64,000 nt of DNA, taken from Actinernus sp. WN-2022 (Eukaryota; Cnidaria; Anthozoa; Actiniaria; Actinernidae). Of the stretch, positions 1 to 13,800 are shown in pieces. The stretch is taken from contig JAOWCC010000577.1 of assembly GCA_030867875.1 (NCBI GenBank), positions 88,641,740 to 88,705,739 on the forward strand, given 5' to 3'. The notes beneath the pieces are model-generated. The model was not told where the DNA came from and did not search any database. It saw only the letters and a program-made list of their open reading frames with translations. Numbering within the stretch: position 1 is the stretch's first letter; every line of letters starts with the position of its first letter. The position numbers and the translations under genes are program-made.

Positions 1-65
1 GGCGATGACGAACTTGAAGAAAAACGTTCGTCGCGACGAATTCAATTAATGTAAAATATTTTCAG

Positions 66-3000
66 ACCCTCAGCCCTGGTAGTCAACTGGTGACCGAACG
101 AGAGGAGTATCGCAGCCTGTTGGAAATCGCCAAGGAAAACGCAAGGAGTAAGTACTTGACTTTTATGTTACATGTTACTGTACTGTTGTTTAGAATTCCA
201 TATGAACTTTTTTCATTTCGTTCCCTTTCTTTCCCAATTCCATTTTACATTTAAGCTTCTATTTTATTTTTGTGGCACGAAAATTGTGCAATTGATTTGA
301 ATTTTTATTTATGCGTTTTGAAACTTAACATTTTAAAGGAAATCGCCACACAGGTTCGGCTGAATCGAATTATAGTTTCAACGATTTTCAATAGGACCAT
401 TTTGGTCTTGGTGGTTGCCATGGTACCTAATGACGTCACATTCACAAACAGTTTAGTCCGATCTATAATAATAATGTGTCCCAAACTAAGTTTCTAATTA
501 CTAATTAATAGTATTCCAAACATGTAGTTCTCCCTTAAACTTTGATATCTTCAAACCCTTGCTTGACTTAGATACGGTACTGGGTGGCATAGAATATATA
601 TAAAAGCTAAACTAAGCTATATAAGCCACCAACACACGTGACTGAATGTGACTGTAATGGAACGTTATGCAGTCTCGGTTTATAATATAACCCAGATAGT
701 ACGAACGCTCTGATTGGATTATAGACTCAAAAATCTATGGTCTATTGTGCGGGTAAACACATAGAAATCGGCACACCTGCTTGTGTGTCGTAGTTATATC
801 TAGCCTGCGTAGCAAGCCCAGGGGGAATGGGGAAGATTGGGAAAGAGGGGAGAGGGAATGAGGAGAGGGGAAGAGGAGGGGAGGAGGAATGGGGAGAGGA
901 AAAGGGAAAGGAGGGCTTGCAACGAACCCCCCGTTTTTTCCCTTTTGACGTTCATTTTTTAGACGCAAAATTCCGATTGGCTAAAGTGGTGTTCAATGAC
1001 ATTTGATTGACACTTGTAATAAAAATAGCAGTTATGCGCGATGCAATGAAGAAGGACTGCCTTCTCCACGAAGCCAAAGATCAAACATTTGGGCTAGAAA
1101 ATGGAGTTCTGTATGGATTTTCACCAAATAAAGACTCTCTGAAACCTCTAGGGTATCCGTACGAAATTTCCAGCAATACATTTTGGCTTAAACATACGAT
1201 TTTCGACAAGGAAAAATTCACAACAGACTTCAGTTCTTCACTCCGGTCTTCGGTTTTTCGGGGTTCGTTTTTCCGCCTGAGTCTTCGCTATTCCTTTTTA
1301 CGACAACCCTGAAGCTATCGCTGTACATCTACTAATAGCTCTATAAACTACAAGAAGTTGAAGTTCTTTTTCCAAATCTGGTGGGTCAAAACTCAAATGG
1401 CCAACAAGTCCTTCGACTTCGTGAACACAACATGGCGGCCCGTCTTGTTCAACCAGTGCTGTATACAGTTATAGACTTAGTCTAGGCCAACTTTAGCAGC
1501 CTTGAGTTGCCTAAGAAGCAGATTCTTTACGACTAGGATGTCAAGTGATTCAGGATAGCTACGTCTTGGGACCAGAAACTGCGAAGTTGTATTTTATTTT
1601 GATGCAAATGTCTGAAGGGTTGTGTTTTGTTACGCCAGTGTTTGGAAAGCGAAAGTCGTGAATGGACGAATAACATTTTCAAACTTTTGATGTAGAAACA
1701 CTGACTTGTATGGCCAAATATTGTACTACACTTGGATAATGCACTAGTCAATTGAAACCCCAGCCCCCCGACCCCCGGGACATAGCGGGGCATTAACGCG
1801 GACATGGCCGTGGAATAACGCACATTTAACGCTGCATTTTCCCGGTGGAACGGGGAAAGTAAAGACAGAGCGGGACTGGACCCGAGCATCAACAACGTGT
1901 ATCAAACATGGCGGAAGCTAGGGACACGCAAAAATCGTAGTTAATTTAAACAAGTCCTGGGTGTTTATACTGAGTTAAGTCACGAGTAGTAGATCAGGAA
2001 GTGTTTATTATTACACACTCTTTGTTACATGTATTTGCGCGTCACGGCAAAATATCAGATTTTAAAAATATATTTAAACGCAGCTGCATGACATTTCCTT
2101 TATATTCCTTTGTCGCATTGTTTTTTTTTTGTTGACAGATAACGGTTTCTGATAAACAAGACAATGGTGGAGACTGTAAAAGTGCGGAAAACATGTATAG
2201 TAATAGAAAATGTACAGGGGCGGATCCAGGATTTTGTGAAAGGGGGGTTTGCAAAAGGATTTTTTTTTTCTAGAGATTTTAAAAATGAATTTACAGTGAT
2301 TTTACAGGAATCAAGTGGGTGTTGCAACCCCCGAAACCCCTCCCCTGGATCCGCTAGTGATGTGCTACAGACAATGTATTTTTTTCAAATAATGGAACAA
2401 CAGATTTAAGCTTATGTATATTCAATTTTTCAATGCCTCCTCCCAAATGAAAATTATGAAGCACATGCCGGGGCCATATGGGCGGGTATTGTAACAGTCA
2501 ACTGTCCCCGATGGGCGGGAACAAGATCAAAATGTAACACTGTATAAATGTTACATTCTCCGCTATGTCCCTGGGGTCGGGGGGCCGGAGTTTCAATTGA
2601 CTAATGCATAATATGTACCCAGGAGACGTCAATAGCTTTTATTGCACTCAATTTGGTGCAGAAATGTGTTTTTGCGTACAAAACGCTCGCCAGATTGAGA
2701 GAGAAACCAAAATGGTCTTGGCTAGGCCAATTTAGTAGCCTTAATTTACCTTAGGTTGCCATAAGAAGTAGATTATTTACGATTACGATGTCAAGTGATT
2801 CAGGATAGCTACTTTTTAGGACCAGAAGCTGCGAAGTTGTATTTTATTTTGAGGCATTAGACTCTAGAGAGTTTTATAAATACTTAGTAACGCGAGTGTA
2901 ATTGTGTTTTTTCGTGTCGAAAAACGTATGTTTAAGCCACAATTTCCCGCTGTAAATTTAGTATGGTACCCCAGGGGTTGTAGAGTGTTTATTTGGTGAA

Positions 3001-6000
3001 AATCCATGCAGAAATCAATTTTCTAGCCCAAATGTTTGACCTCTGTTCTTCGTTTTTCCTAGGGGTCATTTTGAACTTCCTTCACACCGAAGGTCAAACA
3101 TTTGTAACAGACAGAAACAAGGAAGTTGATTGGTTGATTTTTACAGATGTCATGTCAGACGACACTGAAAATGAATTTATAATTTGGGGGCGTAAGGGCA
3201 AAAACGGGGGGTTCGTTGCAAGCCCTCCTTTCCCTTTCCCTTTCCTCTCCCCATTCCCCCTCCCCCATATTCCAATTCCCTCCCTCTCCCCTCTTCCCTC
3301 CTCTTCCCAATTCCCCCTGGGCTTGCTACACAGGCTAAGTTATATCATAAAAGCAATACACCACTGTTTACTGGCGAAATAAAGCACTTGGGATGTTGGG
3401 AGAACGTTTGAAATGCTTGAAGCATTATTTGTGTTCTCCCAACATCCCGCGTGCTTTATTTTGCCAGTAAACACTTTTAGCTTTGAAATGTGTGGTCTAT
3501 TGCTTAAAAATTGCACTCGACTGAAAAACATTGATATCGCCCGAGAAGTCGTTTTCTCAATTCTTGAGAATTTTAGTAGAATGATGGAGTCATGTAGACT
3601 GTGACTTCCTATAATATACTGATCATGAGTGCCATGTCATCCATTTGATCCCTTAGTTCTGATTCTGCTGTGCTACGGAGGTGACATTCGTGCGCTTATG
3701 CTACATGCTTATGATCTCGGCATGTTGAATGGAGACTACGCCTTTCTTACCGTTAACCTTCTGCCCTCTGCTGCCATCGGCAAAAACACGTGGATGGGAA
3801 ACGATGGACGGGACAAGGATGCAACCCTCGCGTTTCGTGGGATCTTTAGTATTCACGTACGGGAACCCACGACGGAGAGATGGCTCGAGTTCAAAAAGGA
3901 AGTCCGCAGACGAATGCAAGATCCACCTTTCTACATCAGCCTAAAAAAGTCCGAGAAGGTAAAATCTTAAAGAATAGTCGTGAAGGAAATTTAAACGTGT
4001 ACAACATTCGCATTGTGGATTCTGCAATAAAGTACTGTTTAAAGCTTATTCATGTATAAATTATGGTTCTTAATGAATTATACAATTTTTAACGGAGTTC
4101 ATCTTCCTCCCATGCGATCAGAACACAATAGATATATGAGAGAGCAACATTTCGCTGATCATGCCCGACGCGCCTGAAATATGCTGCACTTTCTGTACAG
4201 ATAACTTCGTTTTCTTTTTTAAGCCGCGTTTCCCATTCAGTAATTTTCCTTAAATCTGCCATCTTAAATGTATTTCTTGGGTTTTCTTGGCTTTGTTTCT
4301 GGAATTGCGATTCTACAAGTTATGGCTCTGTAGAGCTAGCTACCAGCCAATTGGGGCTACGCTTTAGGCTTGCCTCTATGTATTTATAATCTCATACCAG
4401 AAGTCCATAACCAGAAGTGTCCATCTGGTATTGGGGTAGCGGCCCATCAGTTTACAGAGTAGTCTATTTTTAGAAATGCTAATCTCAAATTTCGCGGGGA
4501 AAAACAATGGCGGGACATTGGGTCAGATGCGAGAGTCATGGCTCCGGGGGGGGGCACTCATGTACACGACGTAAATGAGATGTGCGGCGGTATCGGATAC
4601 AGGTTTGAGCCCAATTTGACAAACTAAGTCTTGTTTTGGAGCAAATCAACTATCAATTCGGGTTGATTTTCATAAATTTCATGGAAATTCTGGTTAATAA
4701 AACACCTTTACTACATTTTATTTTGCAAACTGGGTCGGGCACTGAAGATGATACCTCACATACCTCCTCTTTATTATGCAAGCAGTGCCCCCCGGTTTGA
4801 AGCTCAGTACATACAGGTCGCCAGGCGGTGTTACAAACTACAAAGCTACGGTGGCAAATGTCGGGCTTTTGACGACTAAAATTGAAGATATTGGAATTGA
4901 AATGAAACGAAATATATAGACTGATCATCTGTGCCTCTGCTAATGGATCTTGGGGTGATTTGAGAAAGTTCAAAGTGATTTTCAAGTCTTCAAGTGTTGA
5001 CTAGCGACGAGTATAAAAGTTTGAATTATGACAATGAATGAAAACGGAACCGAAATTGGCGAAAATTCACATTCATCTGGCCAGGAACAACTGGCATTAT
5101 ACAAGGACAAAATTTACATCAAAGTAAGCCAAGTTTACTTTAAATTTTTTGTTTAATTGTTTTGTTTTTAATCCATTGAAATCGGCCTTGGAAACTCGGT
5201 CGCATGTGACCCGTTGCCGTGAGGCAGTTGTCAGTTGATTAAAATCTTGTTCAAGTTGCCTGAAGAAAAAAACCCTTGCTTGTACTGATTTTAATAACTA
5301 GAATTTCATTTCCAGCTGCGATAGTTGTGTTCAGTTTTCTAGTTTTCGATTCTAAAGTTTATTCTTGGAGATGTATAGCAGTTTAATAGTGTCTTTAATA
5401 AACAGCAAAGTGACAACTGTTTGATTGTTTGATTGTGCTTGATGAACGTGAACTGCCTGAAATCAAACTTCGTTTCTTGCTTGTGTTCAGTGTACCAGAA
5501 ATTGACTTTTTTCACAGTTTATAGCTATTTTCTCTCAGCTCCAGTCGATTATTAAGCCTTGCTTGGAGATTTGCCGGGCTGTTCTTTTATCTGCCAAGCG
5601 CAAATTACTTACAGAATTTTCAAATGTTCACTTGAGCTCAAACTCAAAGAAGTAAACAAACTCGGTGCACTTTTAATACCCTTGAGAGAACATGTGATTG
5701 TCTTTTTCAGTACATTTCTTTGGTCATATTATAAACAAAAATAGCATGATTTGTACGTATCACTTGCTGTATTTATACCAAATATCACTACAAAAATATC
5801 GGTGTTTATGAACCAAAAGGCAAAACTTAGCTTCGTTCTGTATACATCACACACTGCTGTAAACACGAAGTCTTGTACAGATGAAACGGGAAAATAAAAG
5901 GTTACAAAGGAACCACATGTTCTGGTTTATAATGGCCTTTCCTGAACATGTGGTGCTCACCAGTTGAGAAATAGCTGATCATCAGAAGTTTCTACACTAG

Positions 6001-7823
6001 ATAGCAAGTAGCATTCGCTCGCTTTTTTTGTCGCATATATAATTAGCTGTACATTATTACAAACAAAGGAAATCGCTGTATTAGCCAATCAGGTGCTGCT
6101 GAAAAAATTTCGAAGAATAGGATTGGCTGCGAGATGGCGGGAAAAGCTTTCTATAAATAGACTACTCTGTAAACTGATGGGCCAAACCCTATAGTAGGAG
6201 ATGGACACTTCTGGTTATGGACTTCTGCTCATACTCATTCTTGTAGAGCAAGTACAACTGTCATTTTAATGTTACGTTAATGCCGTAAGATAGAGCCGAT
6301 TCCTTATGAGTGGATAGAAATACGGCAAGACTACATGTAGTTCTACCGTAATCGTATTGAAATGATTCTGTACCATAACTATGCACTGTGATTGGATCAT
6401 GTGGACAAAGGCAATGCGGGGAAGCCATTTCAGTGTTAAGGTGGGTTTTCAATGTCACGTTAAACGTGCGTTAAAAAAAAAAAATTACTTCCAAAATGTC
6501 GAAATAGCATAACAGAACAAAACTCATGTCTTCTGCATTCGCGATGCTTTGTCAGTTTGTCACGCGACAGTGTATATTATTTTCATACAATTTCTTTACG
6601 AACATTTTACGGGCGTAGAAAATGCGACACTGAGTAGAAATCCACCTTCAGGCATCAGTGCTATACAATAACCTTGACTTCACAGAAAAATACCCCACAA
6701 AGCACATCCAGTGAAACCATGATTTGCTAATGTTGTTTCTCATTTACATTTTTAAGGTCGAGGTGTATGCCGGCGCAATTTACGATGCAATCTTCTTGTA
6801 TGCATTCGCCTTGAATGAAACCCTGGCTAATGGAGGGCACAAAAAGGACGGCAAGTCAATTGCATCAAGGATGATGAACAGAGAGTTCCAAGGTCTGATA
6901 AAAAATAACAACTTCCCTACTATGCATGAATGTGTATAACACGAGACTAGTGGAATGAGAACATATTATTTAACTGCTGCCTGATTATGTCATTTGAAAG
7001 GGTGCAGGTTGATGTTGTAACAGGTTCTTGGTTCCATCCACGGCACTAATACTCACAACCTTAAAATGAAAACGCTGGCTTAGAATGTGTTGCCCTTGCA
7101 AAATCCGTTCGATCCGAAAATAATTAGAACGTCATACGTATCCTCGGATAACGTCACTTCATTATTGCGGTACTTTAAAGTTCTTTGGCGAAAGCTTCCT
7201 AGGTATAACGTTTTAGATTAATGTTTCTCTCCTTTGATCTCCGCGAATCAGAGTTGGATTTGAGTGTTAGTTTTGTGTTGTTGTTTTTTCAGGTGCTTCT
7301 GGGACTGTGAAAATCGATTCGTCGGGTGACAGAGAGCCCGACTATTCTCTGAAGTATTACGTGAATGGCAGCTTCCAAAATATTGCTGACTACAACCACT
7401 CTACGGGAGGATTCAATTTAAGAAGTAACGACTTTCTCCTTATACAAAATAACTGTTAATAAAAACTTATAATCCGTTTAGACTGTGAAATAAGTACACG
7501 GAAATGAACAAAAAACGGACTAATAAAGTATTTGACCACTTGTCGCAAAACAACCACGAGTGTTGTAAAAAGACATATCAATGTATTGGACCTCACAAAC
7601 TAGCAGAGTAATAGGAATAGGAATATTCCAGCAAATAATCCGCAGGCAAAAAACTCGCGATTCGCCTCGAATGAGACTGGAAATCACCTCCCTGTTTTAA
7701 TCCATGATTTGTTGTTTGCGATAGATGTGACTGTCATATGGGCGGGAGGGCGACCTACACCACCAGCGGACCAGCCTGTGTGTGGATGGGCCAACGAGAA
7801 ATGTGGCGAACAGGAGAAAGAAG
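66..7823 (+). CDS. Guanylate cyclase exons 1-5: C-terminal half of the extracellular ligand-binding domain
   Basis: Five exons (66-147, 3657-3958, 6757-6892, 7293-7424, 7725-7823) encode about 250 residues that follow the second lobe of the ANF-receptor fold. Exon 1 ends and exon 2 begins inside the strand that precedes [14 protein letters not shown], the counterpart of the segment just before the 'LGM..GDY' helix in natriuretic peptide receptors. Exon 2 carries [16 protein letters not shown]. Exon 3 carries [20 protein letters not shown], the usual 'DA..LY..AL.E' helix, then the KKDGKSI segment. Exon 4 has [18 protein letters not shown], the typical 'G.V.ID..GDR..DYS' motif. Exon 5 has [17 protein letters not shown], matching the juxtamembrane 'W.GG..PP.D.P.CG' motif, with two further cysteines. 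Donor and acceptor sites are canonical. Confidence 0.9.
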
Positions 7824-10800
7824 GTTAAATAACAAATGTACATGTTTCTCGTGCACTGTGTATTTTATAATACGCACAATACACAGTAACATAAAACATA
7901 ACATATAACAATCTAACACGCACTCACATTGGTTGTTTCTTTGTCACGTGACAGTTATAAAATAAAATCTGATAATTGTTGTCCGGCACGTGATCACATC
8001 GTGACAGGTTATGTGATATCTCGCACGCACGCGTCACTGGCTATTTAAAGGCTACGAAAAAGAGTTTCTCTATCGTTATAGCGCAGCACCAAAGATATAG
8101 GAAGAGAGAAAAGCATCGATTCATTCCCGGCGAACGGAGCGCAGCCTGACGCGCGGTGTTCCTGATAAGTTATGCACGTTTTCTACGTAACCATATAACA
8201 AATGTCGGCTCAATGGCCATGGCCGAACGGAAAGAGCGCGGGGCTTGGGTTCCAAAGGTGTTAACGTGGTTCTGGTTTCGATCTCCGGCTCACAAAATTA
8301 TTTTTTCCTTCTTTCTCAGTTTCTTAAGCTCTTCCTCTATTTTAAAGTGTTTTTGAGCGGCCTTTCTCACTAATTGTCCTTAAATTTGCCATATTTTTCC
8401 CTAAGTCTTCTCTTCGTTTTCCGGGTTTATATATTGCAATTCTACCAGTTATCAAACCTATAGCGTTGTAGAGCAAGCTACTGACTATTTCGTATCCAAT
8501 CCGAATTCCCTGAAGCCACTCGGGAGCTCAGCTGTGAGGCTTGCCCGTGTGTGTATATTATCATCATGTAACGAGTAAAAAGCTTCATTAGTTGGTCCCA
8601 TTGCCTGACCATAAAATGTATTTTTATTTTATCTGTTTGTAGCTACGTAACAGTTAACATTAAGATTGGTCCCGAGGGAAACTTCAACCCCTGCCATTTA
8701 AGTCGGACCTCTTCAGTAATTTCCGGCTATTTTTAACACAACCCCCCCTCCCCCATTTCAATGTTGGTTTTCGAGAAGACTGAAATGTTGCCTTTCTATC
8801 CCAACATTGTGAAGCGTGGGGAGGAGGGACAAGCGAAGTCATAAAATAATACCGGCGATCTGTCAGAGGAGTTCGTTCAGTGTTCTGACTAGCCTTATTT
8901 TGTCGGGCGGTCCGTACTTAATTGGCGAAGGTTGTAGTTAGCTATGTTTGCTCGACTTCGACTCGGAAAACTTCGAGATTCTCGGGAAATCGGAAGACAA
9001 CCCAGTCATAAAACGTTTACTACAGTAGAACCCGCTCTCGTTCAGGTGGCTATGATGCGAAAAGGTACTGCGTATGCATGGATTCATTGTTCGATAGGTG
9101 TACGAGGTTCGTCAGTTTGAACATAGTCTCAGACCCGGACTGTGTATACAAAGGCGTATCACCGTGACACAGCCCTTTAAGCGACGACCTTCATTTGACA
9201 TTAAAGTGTTTATTAGCCCTACAAGATAGTTATCATTGATATAAAAGTCGAACTGAACAACAAAATGACCGATAATTGACGCCTGCCATGTTTTGTTCAT
9301 TAAGGAATCAAATTTTAATGACGTCATACATGTCATCAGATAATTCGAGATCCTTTTATGATTGTTTAAGGCCATCCCAATAACATGTTTCGTTTACCAT
9401 CGCCCTCTGGATCGTGAGGAATGACGATGATCGGTCAGTCAAGCAAATAAGATAAACATCGACGTTAGGCAGCCTGGGACCGAGTGAAGCCTGGTTATTT
9501 AGTCAGCTTGAAAGGAATCCCTGGCTGTTGGAACAAGCTGCCGTTAAATTGTTGGCAATATGGTCTAAGTTGAAAATATGTTGACAAAATTGTAAAATAT
9601 ATATTAGTTTTTGAAGAAATTGGACAGGAGTATGAGCCATTTTGGGGGCGGGCGACGCCATCTTGGATCTGATGACGTTTAATGGCGGTCCCTATTGTTA
9701 CAAGACAAAAGCTTATTGTTTTTTGACAATAGGAACCGCCAAAAAACGATATCAGATCCAAGATGCGGTGCCCGTGCCCAAAATGGCTCGTACTCATGTC
9801 CAATTTTTTCAAAACCTAAAATACATTTTCCAATTTTGTCAACATATTTTCAACTTAGACTATATTGCCAAGAATTTAAGGGCAACTTGTTCCAACAGCC
9901 AGGGATTCCTTGAAGACTCGCGTAAAAATGTTCATGTATTGCTCGACTACTTTTTCCTCTGCTAGTTGTGGATTGACAATTCGCATGAAAAAGGCGATAC
10001 CAATACGTAGAGTGCTCGGAAAAGAGGTGTAGTTATGCAATTATTCTTCAAATATTTGTTTTAACTTTTCCAAAATATGGGTCGGTCTTCAGTCTTTCTT
10101 CTTCTTTTTTTTACTTCTAAAAAAATTGGGTCGGTCGGGCAATGGTAAACGAAATATATTATAGGGATGACCTAAGGCCAATAACTGCGAGCCTATGAGA
10201 CTAAATTATATTAATAAATACTCAAAACAAGAATTGACAATAATAAGTTAGACTAAAAACAACAAGTTAAAGGACTGATCAGGTTACGAACAGTTCCATT
10301 TTACACAAACTGGCTTCCACGTGTTCGGATTGTCTGGGTAATAAGATGGTTATAAGATGCTTTTAGGGCTGATGTGTGATATTGTAGAAGGTGAGACTTG
10401 TAGGAGAACAGTGGCAGTGCTGTTTGGCGGGTTTCCTTCGGTAAAATGTTCCACATTCTAGTATCCAAATCAACGATTTCTGGCTTTGGTTTATAATCAT
10501 ATTAAGGGTGGTCGTTTACGAGAGGTTCAACTGTAATAGAATCTCTTGTGAGTGTTCGATTCGATTCTAGCTAAACGAATGACGCGGCATCTTTGTATTT
10601 CCTTCTTGCAGCAGCAAAAGTAGTTTACTTGGTTATCGGGGCCTTGACGGTAGGAGTTGTCGTCCTTGCACTAGTCTTATTCAACATTGTCAGGTTGGTT
10701 TAACCTATTTAACAAAATGGTATCTGCTGCCAGGTTGCAGACTTTCTATTCATTATGAAAAATGGAATACACTTCTGCTATATATAGCTTCATTCATTAT

Positions 10801-13800
10801 TCATTTCATTCTTTACCCCCCCCCCCCCCCCCTCTACCCAACTCTGAACTCCAGCCCCAGGCCCTTAGCTATAATTAACGAACAGTCCCTTAGAGTTAAT
10901 TGATATGGTACTCTATCGATCGTGAGCTTATTGTAACTTAAATTTGGCACCATGTAAACCAACCTTTAGGAGGTTTTACCAAAGTTGTATAATATTTGTA
11001 TCAACAGAAAACTGCGTTACGAGACTGATTTGGCACAGAACATGACTTGGAAGATCAGATATGAGGATATTCACTTCGAGGCAGAACGACGGGACTCTCC
11101 CCAGGCGGGCACGTCCAGTGATAACATATTTATGAGCAGACAGGTAATGTGGGTATCAAACTACTCAAGCTTCTCAATTGGCAATGAATATCCTCTCCAC
11201 TGTGAATATCGGCAATGAATAGCCTCTCCACTGTAAATATCGGCAATGAATATCCTATCCACTGTGAATATCGGCAATGAATATCCTATCCACTATACCT
11301 TGGTATGTGAAAAGCCTGGGGTGGAGGTGTGACTAAACAGACAACATTTATAACCCCATGTATTTCAAAGTAAAACCATATCCTAGGAGGGTCTCAATGT
11401 GGTGGGGGGGGGGGGGGGGGGGGGGGGCGGGTAGCTTTGACGGTTGACGGTTAACGTTTTAGGTGTTTGACGGTTGACGGTTATTTGAAACAAAACATAT
11501 AAACAATTAAATTATAGGTTTCACGTAATGTTTCAAGGCCGACAATGAGGGCTGGACGGGGTTTCAAAGTCCGCGCAACTGGAACTAATAGCTGTTATTA
11601 CGGCTGAGCCAAATGGTCAGCGGTTTCACCCATCAGCCTTCATGAAAACGAAGCTTTCGGGTCCACCGTGTCGGGTGAACGATTTCAAAATGGTACAGAG
11701 ATGGAGTCACGTTGAACGGAGATCACCGAGAAGATGATGCCCCAAACGATAAGCAAGAATAAATGTTAAGCGGTGTCTGTCCTTGGCCACTGGAGGGATT
11801 TGACGAAATATTTTTACAAGCCTTGTCTTCAGAAGCTTCTTGGGTCCGCAAAGTCAACAACTCACACGACAACTCCTCTTCGCATTCAGCCTTATGAAAT
11901 CGGTTAGTCCATCCTTAGGCCACTCAGCGTCTTACAATCGCTATTAGTATAAACCAACCAGTGGACTATTACAAAACCTGCATTCTGATTGGCTACCCAA
12001 CTATAGGTCTATTTGTGATAGCCCATGGTAGAGAAAAACCGCACACATTTTCAGTAAATAATAACATTTTTTCAACTTCAATTTGTTTATTTCTATTATT
12101 TTGTACTGTCCGACTAGTTAGTTTATACTAAAACAATTAGACCTCTCGCCCTCATGGGCTACGAGTTAAATAGCCCATTCGAGCTGCGGGTCTAATTGTT
12201 AACTAGTGCATCGAATGAAGAGACAGGAATGATAAAGCAGAGTAAAACGAGGATATTTCAAAGAAAATTTCACTCAAACAAGCTCAAAGCTGAAACAGCC
12301 TCAAACGAGTCGTTGACCCGTAAGATGGGTGAAACCGTTGACCGTTTCATGGTATTTGGCTCAGCCGTAATAACAGCTATTGCGAGGACTTTGAAACCCC
12401 GTCCATCCGAATTGGAGGCCTTGAAACGACATCAAAAACAACTTAATAATTTCATGCTTGTTTGGTGGTTGTGGGATAAACAACAAAATGATTTTAAAAC
12501 TTCATTCATTTAGAGCCGGTATCGATGTTTCAGGTTTGTAGGTTGTACTTGCGTATTTACATATCGTTGCTTTGTTTGACTTAAGTAATCAAACGCCATT
12601 GTTAAAGAAAAGATGGAATGTTAACAATTATGCGTTTGTTCTCGTGGGAGTACGTGTTTACAACCTGGCGTGAATTATAGTTTGGCACTATAGTCGGCGT
12701 TACGGACATGCGCAGTGCATTTCTATAAATAAATTGTTCTATAATAACAGGTGTTATACGGATAAGAAAGACGTTTGCGAACAACTTAATTCTCACTTTA
12801 TTAATATTGGTCCCAATCTAGCTGCGCAAATACCAACTTACGATAATTCTAACCCTACTCGATATATTAAAAGGTCATTTGGAAATAGTTTTATGTTCCG
12901 TGCTATACATGTTCATGAAGTGTGTGATGCAGTTCAGGGTCTAAAAACCAATAAATCAACTATTGGTGTTCCACAAAAATATATCAAATTGGCTGTGGAC
13001 CACATCAGCGAAGCCCTGACAGCAGTCTTTAATTTCTCTCTCGAACAAGGTATTATGCCAGATATCCTTAAAATATCCCGAGTAAACCCAGTAGACAAAG
13101 GTGGGGAAATAATGGATCCATCTAACTTTCGCCCCATTTCTACGCTCTCCTCCTTTGCACAAATCTTTGAAAAGCTAGTCTACTCACAAATTATAAATTA
13201 CTTGGAAAAGCATGAAATTCTAAGCAAATTCTAATTTGGCTTTCGGAAGGGTAGATCAACGGAACAGGCTATAGTGGAAATAACTGATAATCTTAAAAAG
13301 GCAATTGATAATAATATTTTTACGTGTGGGGTATTTCTAGACTTCTCAAAGGCATTTGATACGGTAAACCACAAAATCTTGCTGAAGAAATTAGAGGCGT
13401 ACGGTATAAGAGGAACCCCTTTACAATGGTTTATTAGCTACCTCTCAAATAGGCAACAATATGTATATTTAAATAATATGGAATCACCAAAACAAACAAT
13501 GGTATGTGGCATCCCACAGGGAAGCTCTCTAGGTCCGCTTTTATTCCTAATCTATATTAATGACATTTCAAACTGCTCGGATAAATTATCCTTTCGAATA
13601 TGTGCTGACGACACTAACGTATTTGCATCGTCTCCCTCCATCAGCGATCTTGAAACACTTGTAAATGAAGAGCTTGCCAACATAAAAGAATGGTGTGATA
13701 TAAATAAATTATCTATAAACATTAAGAGAACGAATTTTATGATAATTAAATCTCCCAGGAAAAAAGGAATTGAAAACATAAATATCAAATTAACAAATAA

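Larger units (their letters stand above)
148..3656 (+). other. Cyclase intron 1 (repeat-rich)
   Basis: A 3.5-kb GT-AG intron between exons 1 and 2. It holds two oppositely oriented purine/pyrimidine repeats (about 806-930 and 3189-3335), a direct repeat pair (about 1478-1610 and 2722-2860), an inverted pair inside it (about 1735-1800 and 2565-2620), a small terminal-inverted-repeat element (2215-2359) and a hairpin (3367-3471). The nesting of direct and inverted repeats suggests a degraded 1.4-kb element, about 1478-2860. I see no coding sequence. Confidence 0.6.
7824..10611 (+). other. Cyclase intron 5
   Basis: A 2.8-kb intron containing the SINE-like sequence at 8204-8295 and the foldback at 9505-9920. 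A GGTGGTCGTTTACGAGAGGTTCAACTGT-type transposon end is visible at about 10505-10535, and a related one (GGGTGGTCTCTTGGGAGACG) is at about 15520. I see no coding exon in the rest. Confidence 0.5.

Noticed and set aside
735..968. Proline/serine-rich open frame on the minus strand
   Set aside because: It is produced by a purine-rich microsatellite that also occurs inverted at 3189-3335.
1007..1312. 101-codon open frame in cyclase intron 1
   Set aside because: No domain, no codon pattern and no splice sites linking it; it lies in the intron of the sense gene.
9495..9965. Overlapping open frames on both strands with similar sequences
   Set aside because: They are the two arms of one foldback repeat.
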